In this document: positions 26,610 through 34,797 of the stretch, piece by piece
Layout: the number at the start of each line of letters is the position of its first letter
Numbering within the stretch: the first letter of the stretch is position 1
From: Ruegeria conchae
GTDB taxonomy: Bacteria > Pseudomonadota > Alphaproteobacteria > Rhodobacterales > Rhodobacteraceae
Reading direction: 5' to 3'
Length of the DNA: 64,000 nucleotides
Assembly: GCF_000192475.1 (NCBI RefSeq)
Contig: NZ_AEYW01000024.1
Span: 62,001 to 126,000, forward strand
Notes under the pieces: model-generated
The model's input: only the letters and a program-made list of their open reading frames with translations
What the model was told of the DNA's origin: nothing
The model's database searches: none
Position numbers and translations under genes: made by a program

Positions 26610-27614
26610 ATGCTCCAATTCGCTCGCTTTGCCGCCACGCGCGCAGTGATGGCTGTGGTCACTCTCGTGTTGGTCTCGCTCATCGTTTTTACACTGATGG
26701 AGCTTGTGCCGGGTGATTGTGCTGAACGCTATCTCGCCTACAAAAACACGCAGGGCTCGGCCATTACGTTGGCTGATATCGAGGCTGAGAGGGTAAGGCT
26801 GGGGCTTGATCGTCCTTTTCTGGTACGTTGGGCTACTTGGTTAAGCGGCGCTTTCCGCGGTGATTTCGGGGATAGCTGCATTTTGCGCGTCAATATCGCG
26901 CAACTTCTAGGTGACAAGTTTTGGATCTCTTTGTGGATCTGCTTGGGCTCTTTGACACTGGCATATATGATCGCAATTCCGGTTGGCATTATCTCGGCGG
27001 CGTCAAGGAACGCTTTCCTCAACAATTCCCTGCGGCTCGTCAGCTATTTGGGTCTGGCAATGCCGAACTTTCTGCTGGCGTTGATGGTGATGTTGTTTTC
27101 CACCGTGTATTTTGGGGAAACACTGACCGGCCTGTTCAGTCCTGAATATCGTGAAGCGCCCTGGTCATGGGCCAAGTTTGTGGATCTTTTGAAGCATGCC
27201 TGGCTGCCGATTTTCATTCTGGGATGGTCGGCAACCGCATTTGCTCTGCAAACCGTTCGTGCACTGATGTCGGACGAGATCGGTAAGCTTTACGTGACCG
27301 CCGCCGCCGCGCGCGGGATATATGGCCGCCGACTCTTATGGCGCTATCCCGCACGCCATGCGCTGGGGCCGATCGTCAACTCGCTTGGATTCGACCTGAA
27401 CCGTATCTTCAATGAACTGCCCATTGTGGCCCTGATCCTGACACTCACCGAAGCTGGATCTCTACTGCTTGAGGCGCTGGCACGGTCGAATGACCAGCAG
27501 TTGGCTGGTGCGATCATATTCTTGCTGACAGCTGCCATCGTCACGCTGAACTTCGCGACCGACATCCTGTTGGCTGTAATTGACCCGCGCGTGCGCAAGA
27601 GCATTCTGAGGTAA
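26610..27614 (+). CDS. ABC transporter permease, DppB-like
   Basis: A 334-residue inner-membrane permease with an N-terminal helix (VMAVVTLVLVSLIVF), the periplasmic loop typical of DppB/OppB and a six-helix core. The EAA-type loop reads YVTAAAARGIYGRRLLWRYP. It would pair with the DppC-like permease that starts 6 bp after it. The MNS of the first permease in this family is conventional. It sits 72 bp after the binding-protein gene. Confidence 0.9.
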   Translation: MLQFARFAATRAVMAVVTLVLVSLIVFTLMELVPGDCAERYLAYKNTQGSAITLADIEAERVRLGLDRPFLVRWATWLSGAFRGDFGDSCILRVNIAQLLGDKFWISLWICLGSLTLAYMIAIPVGIISAASRNAFLNNSLRLVSYLGLAMPNFLLALMVMLFSTVYFGETLTGLFSPEYREAPWSWAKFVDLLKHAWLPIFILGWSATAFALQTVRALMSDEIGKLYVTAAAARGIYGRRLLWRYPARHALGPIVNSLGFDLNRIFNELPIVALILTLTEAGSLLLEALARSNDQQLAGAIIFLLTAAIVTLNFATDILLAVIDPRVRKSILR

Positions 27615-27619
27615 CGCCC

Positions 27620-28762
27620 ATGTCTGCAAAAACGTCCACGAAAATTGACGATCAGAAGGCAAAAGAAGCTTACTTTACGGCTTCACAGCGCCAACTGATC
27701 TGGGCCAGATTCAAAAAACAACGGGCGGCCATGATTGCCGCTACAGTGCTGGTTGTATTGATCCTTTCAGGTCTTTTTGCACCATTTCTGTCACCCTATG
27801 ATCCGACAATAGCGGGGCGGGATAAGGATTATTTGAATGGGGCCCCTCAGATCCCGAAATTCTGCGACAAGAATGGCTGTTCCATACGTCCGTTCCTGCA
27901 CACTGTGACACGCGAACGATCATTGGCGACAAATTTTCGTTGGGTTGAGAAGGTCAACGAGGATGAACGCCGCTATATGGAGTTCTTCGTAAAGGGAGAT
28001 AGCTACAGGCTATTCGGGTTTATCCCTGGCAACATCCATTTGTTCGGTATGGAGCAAGGATACGTTCATCTATTCGGAACTGATAGTGCGGGCAAAGATA
28101 TCTTCTCGCGTACGCTTCATGCTGTCTGGACGTCGCTTCAGGTGGGAACTCTGGGAGTAGTGATCTCATTCGTTCTTGCGCTGATGATCGGGGGGATTGC
28201 TGGCTACTACGGTGGCGCGATTGACAGCGTGATCCAGATGATTACCGACGCGGTCAGGACGGTGCCTTCGATCCCGCTCTTTATGGCTATTGCGGCCTTT
28301 ATTCCGCCCGAGTGGTCAGCCGAGACCAGATTTTTCGTTATTACACTGATACTGGGATTGGTCGGGTGGCCGACGCTGGCGCGAAGGGTGCGAACTCATC
28401 TGCTGACCGAGCGTAATCAGGAATATGTTTTGGCGGCTCAACTTTGCGGAGCATCTGCAGGGCACGTTATTCGGCGACATCTCCTGCCCAGCTTTACCAG
28501 CTATATCATCGTCGATCTGGTGATCTCGTTTCCGTATGTTGTTCTGTCGGAGACGGCTCTCAGTTTTATTGGGCTAGGGCTTAAGGATCCGGTCAATTCA
28601 TTGGGAGTAATGCTCCAGAACGTGACCAAGGCGGACGTTTTATTGAACTACCATTGGTATTTTATTCCGGTCTTTTTCTTCATCGCTCTTGTCATGGCTT
28701 TCGTCTTCGTTGGTGATGGATTGCGTGATGCCGCTGATCCATATTCGGAGACCCGCAAATGA
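27620..28762 (+). CDS. ABC transporter permease, DppC-like
   Basis: A 380-residue permease with a long N-terminal cytoplasmic stretch, a first helix (AATVLVVLILSGLFAPF) and then an extended periplasmic insert (about residues 65-155) that usual DppC proteins (about 300 residues) lack. YejE-like permeases have such inserts. The EAA loop YVLAAQLCGASAGHVIRRH and the DppC end motif FVGDGLRDAADPYS are clear. It overlaps the ATPase gene by 4 bp. Confidence 0.9.
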   Translation: MSAKTSTKIDDQKAKEAYFTASQRQLIWARFKKQRAAMIAATVLVVLILSGLFAPFLSPYDPTIAGRDKDYLNGAPQIPKFCDKNGCSIRPFLHTVTRERSLATNFRWVEKVNEDERRYMEFFVKGDSYRLFGFIPGNIHLFGMEQGYVHLFGTDSAGKDIFSRTLHAVWTSLQVGTLGVVISFVLALMIGGIAGYYGGAIDSVIQMITDAVRTVPSIPLFMAIAAFIPPEWSAETRFFVITLILGLVGWPTLARRVRTHLLTERNQEYVLAAQLCGASAGHVIRRHLLPSFTSYIIVDLVISFPYVVLSETALSFIGLGLKDPVNSLGVMLQNVTKADVLLNYHWYFIPVFFFIALVMAFVFVGDGLRDAADPYSETRK

Positions 28763-29745
28763 GCCTGATCGACGTCGAAAATCTTACGCTGCAATTTAAG
28801 ACCGACGAAGGTTTGATCACTGCGGTAGATGATGTGTCTTTCTCGCTGGCGCCCGGCGAAGTCATGGGCCTTGTAGGGGAAAGTGGTTCTGGAAAGTCCG
28901 TGACTGCGAAATCTCTGATGAAGCTTAATCCGGGAAATGCGGTCTATTCTCCGGAAAGTCGGATTACCTTGCATCTTGATAGCGGCCCAGTGGATGTCAT
29001 GAGCCTGAAACGCCCCCGCGATATGGAAATTGTACGGGGTGGGTCGATCTCGATGATCTTTCAGGAACCCATGGCCAGTTTTGCGCCGGCGATGACAGTC
29101 GGCAGCCAGATGGTTGAGCAGTTGTTGATCCACACTGACTTGTCCAAGAAACAGGCTAAAGAGCTATCAATTGAAATGCTGGACCGGGTCGGTATCTCTG
29201 ACGCATCCACTCGGTTTGGGCAATATGCGTTTGAGATGTCCGGCGGTATGCGGCAACGGGCGATGATAGCCATGGCCCTATCGACCAAACCCAAGCTGCT
29301 GATTGCGGATGAGCCCACGACGGCCTTGGATGTAACCATTCAGGCGCAAGTAATAGATCTGATGAAAGACCTCGTGGCTGAGTTCGGCATGGGGATTATC
29401 TTTATCACTCATGATCTTGGCGTCGTCGCACAAACCGCAGACAAAGTGGCGGTGATGTATCTGGGCAAGATGATTGAGCAGGGACCGGTGCGCGAAGTTA
29501 TTCGGAACCCATATCACCCCTATACCAAAGGTCTGATCGATGCCCTGCCGCAGTTGGATGACCTGGAGAAACCGCTCATGCCGATCCCAGGAGATATTCC
29601 GTCACCTCTGGAACGGCCTGCGGGATGTGTCTTTCACACCCGTTGCGGCAAGGTGATAGGCGACATTTGTCGCACTGTTGTGCCGCAATGGTCTGATACG
29701 GGCGAAAATCACCGCACCGCGTGTCACTTGTGCGCTGAAGGATAA
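28759..29745 (+). CDS. ABC transporter ATP-binding protein, DppD-like
   Basis: A 328-residue ATPase. Walker A is GESGSGKSVTAKS, the signature is MSGGMRQRAMIA, Walker B is LLIADEPTTALD, and the switch is THDLG. The C-terminal oligopeptide extension carries cysteines in the pattern CVFHTRC, as usual for DppD/OppD. It powers the importer together with the following ATPase, which starts 5 bp later. Confidence 0.92.
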   Translation: MSLIDVENLTLQFKTDEGLITAVDDVSFSLAPGEVMGLVGESGSGKSVTAKSLMKLNPGNAVYSPESRITLHLDSGPVDVMSLKRPRDMEIVRGGSISMIFQEPMASFAPAMTVGSQMVEQLLIHTDLSKKQAKELSIEMLDRVGISDASTRFGQYAFEMSGGMRQRAMIAMALSTKPKLLIADEPTTALDVTIQAQVIDLMKDLVAEFGMGIIFITHDLGVVAQTADKVAVMYLGKMIEQGPVREVIRNPYHPYTKGLIDALPQLDDLEKPLMPIPGDIPSPLERPAGCVFHTRCGKVIGDICRTVVPQWSDTGENHRTACHLCAEG

Positions 29746-29749
29746 GTGA

Positions 29750-30748
29750 ATGAGTTCTGAATACCTAATCCAAACACGCGATCTTTCGGTTGGTTTCCCG
29801 GTGGGTGGCCAACTCTTCAATAGGCGGGTCCTGAAAGCGGTTAATCATGTAACTCTCGCCATCCCAAAGGGGTCGTTCTTTGGGGTGGTCGGTGAAAGCG
29901 GGTCTGGAAAAACGACATTTGGTCGTGCCCTGTTGAACGCGGTACCGATCACAGGCGGTTCAGCACATTATGATGATGGCGAAGTAAACTATGACCTTGG
30001 AGATCTGGCCGGAGCAGATCTTAAAGAATACCGGCGAAGGGCACAGTTGATTTTTCAGGATCCCTACGCAGCGTTGTCGCCACGCATGACGGTGCGCGAC
30101 ATTATCGCTGAACCTCTTGAAGTTATGGGGCTCTGTAAGTCGCGTGATGAGGTGGACGAGCGGGTTCGCGAAGTGGCCGCGATGTGTCGGCTCAATATCG
30201 AACACCTGCGCCGTTTCCCACATGCGTTTTCCGGGGGTCAGCGTCAGCGTATTTCGATCGCTCGCGCACTGGTGTCCAGACCTCGGTTTGTTATTGCAGA
30301 TGAAAGTGTCGCAGCTTTGGACGTGTCGATTCAGGCCGATATTTTGAATTTGCTTAAGTCGTTGCAAGATGAAATGGGCCTGACTTACCTGTTTATCAGC
30401 CACGACCTGTCCGTGGTCGCACATACCTGCGATCATGTGGCAGTAATGTATCTTGGTCAGATTATGGAAAGTGCCCCGACGCGGCAGTTGTTCGAGGCAC
30501 CTCGGCATCCCTATACGAAGGCGTTGTTTTCGGCGATCCCTTCTCTGGACCCCGATGATAAAGGAAAAGTGCAGCGGTTGGAGGGTGAGATCCCATCGCC
30601 GACAAACCGCCCAACAGGATGTCAGTTCCACACACGATGCCCCTCTGCGACAGACCTGTGTAGACAGAAAGAGCCTGAGATGGAGATATGCGAAGCCGGC
30701 CATTCCGTTTCCTGTCACCGCTGGCAGGAACTTCAGACCGCAGTCTAA
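29750..30748 (+). CDS. ABC transporter ATP-binding protein, DppF-like
   Basis: A 332-residue ATPase. Walker A is GESGSGKTTFGRA, the signature is FSGGQRQRISIA, and Walker B is FVIADESVAALD, where the usual proline after DE is serine. The switch is SHDLS. The C-terminal extension is CQFHTRC. It is the last gene of the importer operon, and a hairpin terminator lies about 195 bp downstream. Confidence 0.92.
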   Translation: MSSEYLIQTRDLSVGFPVGGQLFNRRVLKAVNHVTLAIPKGSFFGVVGESGSGKTTFGRALLNAVPITGGSAHYDDGEVNYDLGDLAGADLKEYRRRAQLIFQDPYAALSPRMTVRDIIAEPLEVMGLCKSRDEVDERVREVAAMCRLNIEHLRRFPHAFSGGQRQRISIARALVSRPRFVIADESVAALDVSIQADILNLLKSLQDEMGLTYLFISHDLSVVAHTCDHVAVMYLGQIMESAPTRQLFEAPRHPYTKALFSAIPSLDPDDKGKVQRLEGEIPSPTNRPTGCQFHTRCPSATDLCRQKEPEMEICEAGHSVSCHRWQELQTAV

Positions 30749-30941
30749 GTTAAGTTGGATTGCGTCCCGTTCTCCGTTGTGTACCGCAATATAATCGTCT
30801 GTGGGAAGTGATCGAATTTCATCAGGACGAATGTTGCGCTGATAAGGGAGGCGACCCAAACCGACCGGTTTTTAAGGCGCCGCCTACCGATTGAGTGCCG
30901 CCGCAGGGATGTGTTTTTGACAGTCGATAGTCCGATTTGAT

Positions 30942-30966
30942 AAGGCGGCTGTTGATCAGCCGCCTT
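30942..30966. terminator. Bidirectional hairpin terminator
   Basis: A perfect 10-bp stem (AAGGCGGCTG with CAGCCGCCTT) around a 5-nt loop lies between the convergent ABC operon and the gamma-glutamyltransferase gene. The T-run is short (TTTCC) on the plus strand, so efficiency is uncertain. Position and stem make a terminator the natural reading. Confidence 0.75.
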
Positions 30967-30990
30967 TCCGTCTCTGCATTATAGGTGCGA

Positions 30991-32808
30991 TTACTCGCCC
31001 AATGCGATGCCCTCGCGACGCGGATCTGCGCCGCCCTCCAATCCGGTAGGACTGATTTTGATCATATGCAATCCACTGGTCAGTGCGCGGCTGTTGGTTT
31101 CAAATCCCATTTCTTCCAGCGCCGGAGCCAGGGCTTCGGCATCCGTCCCTTCTTCGAGATCATATGTGCCAAACCGATTGATCAGATGAGGAGCGGCTGC
31201 GGCGCTTTGGACATCCATGTCCCAGTCCAATACGGAAATAATAGCCTGTGCCACATAACCGATGATCCGTGACCCGCCCGGTGATCCAACCGCTAGAACC
31301 GGCTCTCCGTCCTGCATTACAATCGTCGGTGCCATTGATGATCTTGGTCGTTTTCCCGGTGCAACTGCATTTGCAATCGGGACACCATCACTATGTGTGG
31401 CAAACGAGAAATCGGTCAATTCGTTGTTCAGCAGAAAGCCGCCCTTGGTCATTAAATGTGAACCAAAACCTGTTTCGATGGTCGTGGTCATCGACAACAC
31501 ATTTCCATAGCGATCTACGATTGAAATATGAGATGTGGAGGGCATCGACATATCGATATTGTCGGCCCAAAGCAGCACGTGGTCGAACTCGGGTTGTCCA
31601 TGTGAGACGGTATCCAGCGCCGCTGGGCCTTCTAGTAACGATGCACGGTCTTTCAGGTAGGTTTCGTCCAGCAGGCCGCCAACCGGAACTGGAACAAAAT
31701 CGCTGTCTGCGATATACCGCCCACGATCAGCAAAAGCGAGCCGCGAGGAATCCCCGATCAGACGCCATGCCTCTGGGCTTTCGGGGCCCATCGCGGCAAT
31801 ATCATAAGGTTGCAAATGGCCAAGGATTTGCCCGACACTTAGGCCCCCCGATGATGGCGGTCCCATACCGCAGACCTCAAAGCTCCGATATGTCGCGCAG
31901 ACCGCAGGTCTTTCCACCACACGGTAGTTGGTCATATCCAGCATGCTAAGAACCCCTGGGTTGCGTACGGCCCCACGCACTGTTGCCACAATATCCTCGG
32001 CAATTTCACCCGTATAAAATGCATCGGCCCCTTCGACCGCAAAACTACGTAGAGTTTGCCCGTAGGCCTGGTTCTGCAGATGATCGCCAACCTGTAGTCC
32101 TGCGCCATCGGGCATGAAATATGCAGCTGTTGACGGCACTTGACTGAGTCGCTCAGCATCCCACTCGATCATACCTGCAAGGCGGGGTGTAACTGTGAAC
32201 CCGTTTTCGGCCAAGTCTATTGCATCCTCAAACAAAGAGGGCCAGTTTGCGCTGCCCCAGCGGCGATGCGCGTCTTCCATAAGGGCAGGGGTGCCTGGCA
32301 CGCCGACCGAGATGCCACCGATGGCCGCGTCATAGAACCCCCGTTTTTCGCCCTCAGCGTCCTGAAACAGACGTGGATTCACTTCAATTGGAGCTGTTTC
32401 GCGGCCATCCAATGTGGTCAGTTCACCAGTTTCGGCATCAAACCAGACAAGAAATGCACCACCGCCCAGCCCCGAAGACTGAGGTTCTACCAATCCAAGT
32501 ACAGATTGTACGGCGACCATGGCGTCCGCTGCAGTTCCGCCTTTTGACAAAACACGAGCGCCAGCTTCCACAGCCAACGGGTTCGCTGCCGAGACCATCC
32601 AGTCTGAAGCGACAACGGGCTGCCCGGCATCGCGCTTTACCAAGGCGGCTTCAGCGCGCTCTGACAGTTTGTCCAGTGCACCGGTGGTGGCTGCTTCAGG
32701 TGCGACCGCGTCTGTGGTCTGTTGGGCGAAGGCAGTACTGTTCAATAGCGCACTCAGAATTACAGCAGAGGCTGCTAGACCGCGCTTTTGTTTTGGGGTG
32801 TCATTCAT
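30991..32808 (-). CDS. ggt: Gamma-glutamyltransferase
   Basis: A 605-residue periplasmic Ntn hydrolase precursor. A signal peptide is cleaved near NSTAFA, and the region after it includes ARVLSKGGTAADAMVA and ESSGLGGGAF-like SSGLGGGAF motifs. The autoprocessing threonine is in MPSTSHISIVDRYG, which divides large and small subunits. GPPSSGG and SPGGSRI follow. It transfers or hydrolyses gamma-glutamyl groups from glutathione and other gamma-glutamyl amides. The ATG at 32808 has GGAGGAA 8 bp upstream; the frame is open to 32886. It is convergent with the ABC operon and lies 285 bp downstream of a PLP aminotransferase gene on the same strand. Confidence 0.93.
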   Translation of the reverse strand: MNDTPKQKRGLAASAVILSALLNSTAFAQQTTDAVAPEAATTGALDKLSERAEAALVKRDAGQPVVASDWMVSAANPLAVEAGARVLSKGGTAADAMVAVQSVLGLVEPQSSGLGGGAFLVWFDAETGELTTLDGRETAPIEVNPRLFQDAEGEKRGFYDAAIGGISVGVPGTPALMEDAHRRWGSANWPSLFEDAIDLAENGFTVTPRLAGMIEWDAERLSQVPSTAAYFMPDGAGLQVGDHLQNQAYGQTLRSFAVEGADAFYTGEIAEDIVATVRGAVRNPGVLSMLDMTNYRVVERPAVCATYRSFEVCGMGPPSSGGLSVGQILGHLQPYDIAAMGPESPEAWRLIGDSSRLAFADRGRYIADSDFVPVPVGGLLDETYLKDRASLLEGPAALDTVSHGQPEFDHVLLWADNIDMSMPSTSHISIVDRYGNVLSMTTTIETGFGSHLMTKGGFLLNNELTDFSFATHSDGVPIANAVAPGKRPRSSMAPTIVMQDGEPVLAVGSPGGSRIIGYVAQAIISVLDWDMDVQSAAAAPHLINRFGTYDLEEGTDAEALAPALEEMGFETNSRALTSGLHMIKISPTGLEGGADPRREGIALGE

Positions 32809-32993
32809 CGTTGGGTTCCTCCAAGAACGCATTAAAGCAAACAGTTGGGCAAAAAAAATTGCGAACCAAGTAAGAAATACGATCACCGTAATGATACTGA
32901 TCCAAAAGACAACGCAACAAATTCAATGTGGCGACTACATACGGGCCCGGGGCAATTCGAAAAACGTACGGGGCTTTGAACGAGGCCTTCTGC

Positions 32994-33013
32994 ACGGTTC
33001 TTTAAAGAACCGT
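32994..33013. repeat. Perfect 20-bp palindrome after the aminotransferase gene
   Basis: Two 10-bp halves (ACGGTTCTTT and AAAGAACCGT) are fully complementary with no loop. It lies between the stop of the minus-strand aminotransferase gene and the start of the gamma-glutamyltransferase gene. It could be a terminator with its loop taken from the stem or an operator. The flanking bases have no T-run. Confidence 0.5.
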
Positions 33014-33093
33014 CTGTTTAACTTATAAAAATGCAGACAGAAAACGTGGGTGGTTCTGCATTGCATTCCAGAGTTTTTCTTGGATTGGCCCGT

Positions 33094-34251
33094 TCAAGTG
33101 ATGGTTTCTGTGGCGAAGGGAACGCCTCTCTCTTCGAGCCGCTTCAGATAGCCGCTGACCTTTTCAAGACCGGTTTTAAGAATTTCAGGGTTGTTGGCGT
33201 AACCGATACGTAACCAACCCTCCATATGCAGAACTGAGCCAGGTGTGAACATCACCCCAGTTTCTTCCAGCAGTGAGACACAGAATTCGCGAGACGACAT
33301 ATCGAAATCGTATTTAAGCAACGCGGTGGTGCCCGCCTGTGGCTTGACATAAGAAATCCTGGGTTCATTCGATACCCAATCATCAAGGATTTGTAGGTTT
33401 CCGCGGGTAATACGGTGGCTGCGCTCCAGAATGCGGGATTTGTTTTCCAGCGCGAGGGCGGCGAAATAATCGTCAAGCATTCCAACGCTGATCGTGTTGT
33501 AATCGCGATGGATGGAGACCGCCTCCAGCACCTCCGTTGCCGCTGCGATCCAACCCAGTCTCAATCCTGCCAGCGAAAAGGTCTTGGACATACCGGCCAC
33601 GCTGATACCTCGTTCATAGAGGTCCGCTATCGCGGGGCAGAATCCGTCGCCGGTTTGGCTGGTGCCACGATACACCTCGTCACACAGCACATAGGTCTGA
33701 CTGCGCCGGGCAATCTCAATGAACTGCTCCAGGTAGCCTGCATCCATCAATGCGCCGGTCGGATTGTTGGGGTTATTGATTGCGATCAACTTTGTGTCTG
33801 GTCGGATCAAATTGGCGAATTCATCGAGATCGGGCAAAAAGCCGATTTCTGGCCGCAGGTGAAGGATATCAACTGTGGCGCCATAACTCTCGGGGATCGA
33901 ATAATGCTGTTGATAGGTTGGCCGGACCGAGATCACGTGGTCGCCCGGTTCGACCAGCGTTTCATGGACCAGCGCATTAGCCCCGATTGCCCCGTGTGTG
34001 ACGACAATATTTTGGCGCTCTTGCCGTTCATAAAGCGTCGCAATCGCATCACGCAATCGGTCAGACCCTTCGATCGCGCCATAGGTCAGCTTCATTGGTT
34101 TGAGATCGTCAAGAACGTCGGAGTTTTTGCCGGACAATTCCAAAAGCTGCTCGATTGTCAGAGATGCAACACAGGTTTCGGCCAGATTGAACTCGCAATG
34201 GTTCTCGAATTCATTCATCCAGATCTCAACGCCAAAAGGCTTGATTTTCAT
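33094..34251 (-). CDS. PLP-dependent class I/II aminotransferase
   Basis: A 385-residue fold-type I enzyme. Substrate-side NNPNNPTGALM, the aspartate/tyrosine pair CDEVYRG and the PLP lysine in GMSKTFSLAGLRLGW are all visible. A C-terminal arginine (LRIGYAN) would hold the substrate carboxylate. Subgroup features resemble putative aminotransferases annotated as capreomycidine-synthase-like, which is uncertain. Its amino acid is unknown. It is upstream of gamma-glutamyltransferase on the same strand. Confidence 0.88.
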   Translation of the reverse strand: MKIKPFGVEIWMNEFENHCEFNLAETCVASLTIEQLLELSGKNSDVLDDLKPMKLTYGAIEGSDRLRDAIATLYERQERQNIVVTHGAIGANALVHETLVEPGDHVISVRPTYQQHYSIPESYGATVDILHLRPEIGFLPDLDEFANLIRPDTKLIAINNPNNPTGALMDAGYLEQFIEIARRSQTYVLCDEVYRGTSQTGDGFCPAIADLYERGISVAGMSKTFSLAGLRLGWIAAATEVLEAVSIHRDYNTISVGMLDDYFAALALENKSRILERSHRITRGNLQILDDWVSNEPRISYVKPQAGTTALLKYDFDMSSREFCVSLLEETGVMFTPGSVLHMEGWLRIGYANNPEILKTGLEKVSGYLKRLEERGVPFATETIT

Positions 34252-34481
34252 CTCATCTCTCCTTGTTGCTCAGTCCTTGCGCCTGAGGAAGCTTTCAGAT
34301 GCCACAAACCATGGCGATGCCCTCAAGGCCCAAGCCGACTGAACGGAAATATACTGACCTGGTGTAGTCAGGTAACCGAGCCTTGCCGCAGGGCAGTGAA
34401 CCCAGATCGCCACTGTTCTGATCCGACGATCATCCATGGTCAACCCTTGCGATTCTTATCTCCGCCGCTGCCTCCAGTGGC

Positions 34482-34797
34482 TCAACCGATTTCCTCAAAA
34501 TAACGTACAGTCGCCGACAGGCCCACCAGCACCTCGTATCGAGGGGCGCCCATCGCTTATCGGTTCGGGTTTGCATCCGACACGCACCGCCCCTTGTAGG
34601 GGAAGAGCGAAGTCAACAACGCCAGACGTCCCCAGACAATACCCAAATGCGGTCTGAAAAACTTATACGAGGAGAAGGCCAGAAAATCATAGCCCAGTTC
34701 TTTAACGTCGACCAAGTGATGCGGCGCAAATTGCACCGCATCTACAAAGACTAACGCCCCTGCATCTTCCACCGTCTTCCCGATGTTGATTGCCGAT
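34482..34797 (-). pseudogene. Remnant of a cysteine-desulfurase-like (class V aminotransferase) gene
   Basis: On the minus strand the frame reads ALVFVDAVQFAPHHLVDVK and then the PLP-lysine segment FLAFSSYKFFRPHLG, as in SufS-like proteins. A TAA at 34557-34559 interrupts it, but the same frame continues for 24 codons as AMGAPRYEVLVGLSATVRYF and ends at TGA 34482-34484, so a nonsense change split the end. The gene lacks its N-terminal half and begins abruptly at 34797, directly against the acnB stop codon. This is a 5'-deleted, stop-containing relic. Confidence 0.8.

Noticed and set aside
32887-33093. Plus-strand frames upstream of ggt
   Set aside because: They are readings of the ggt leader and the end of the aminotransferase gene in other frames.
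34252-34450. Possible riboswitch upstream of the aminotransferase gene (a CCTGACTAC/CCAGG hairpin)
   Set aside because: The small stem did not match any riboswitch core I know; most likely ordinary leader sequence.
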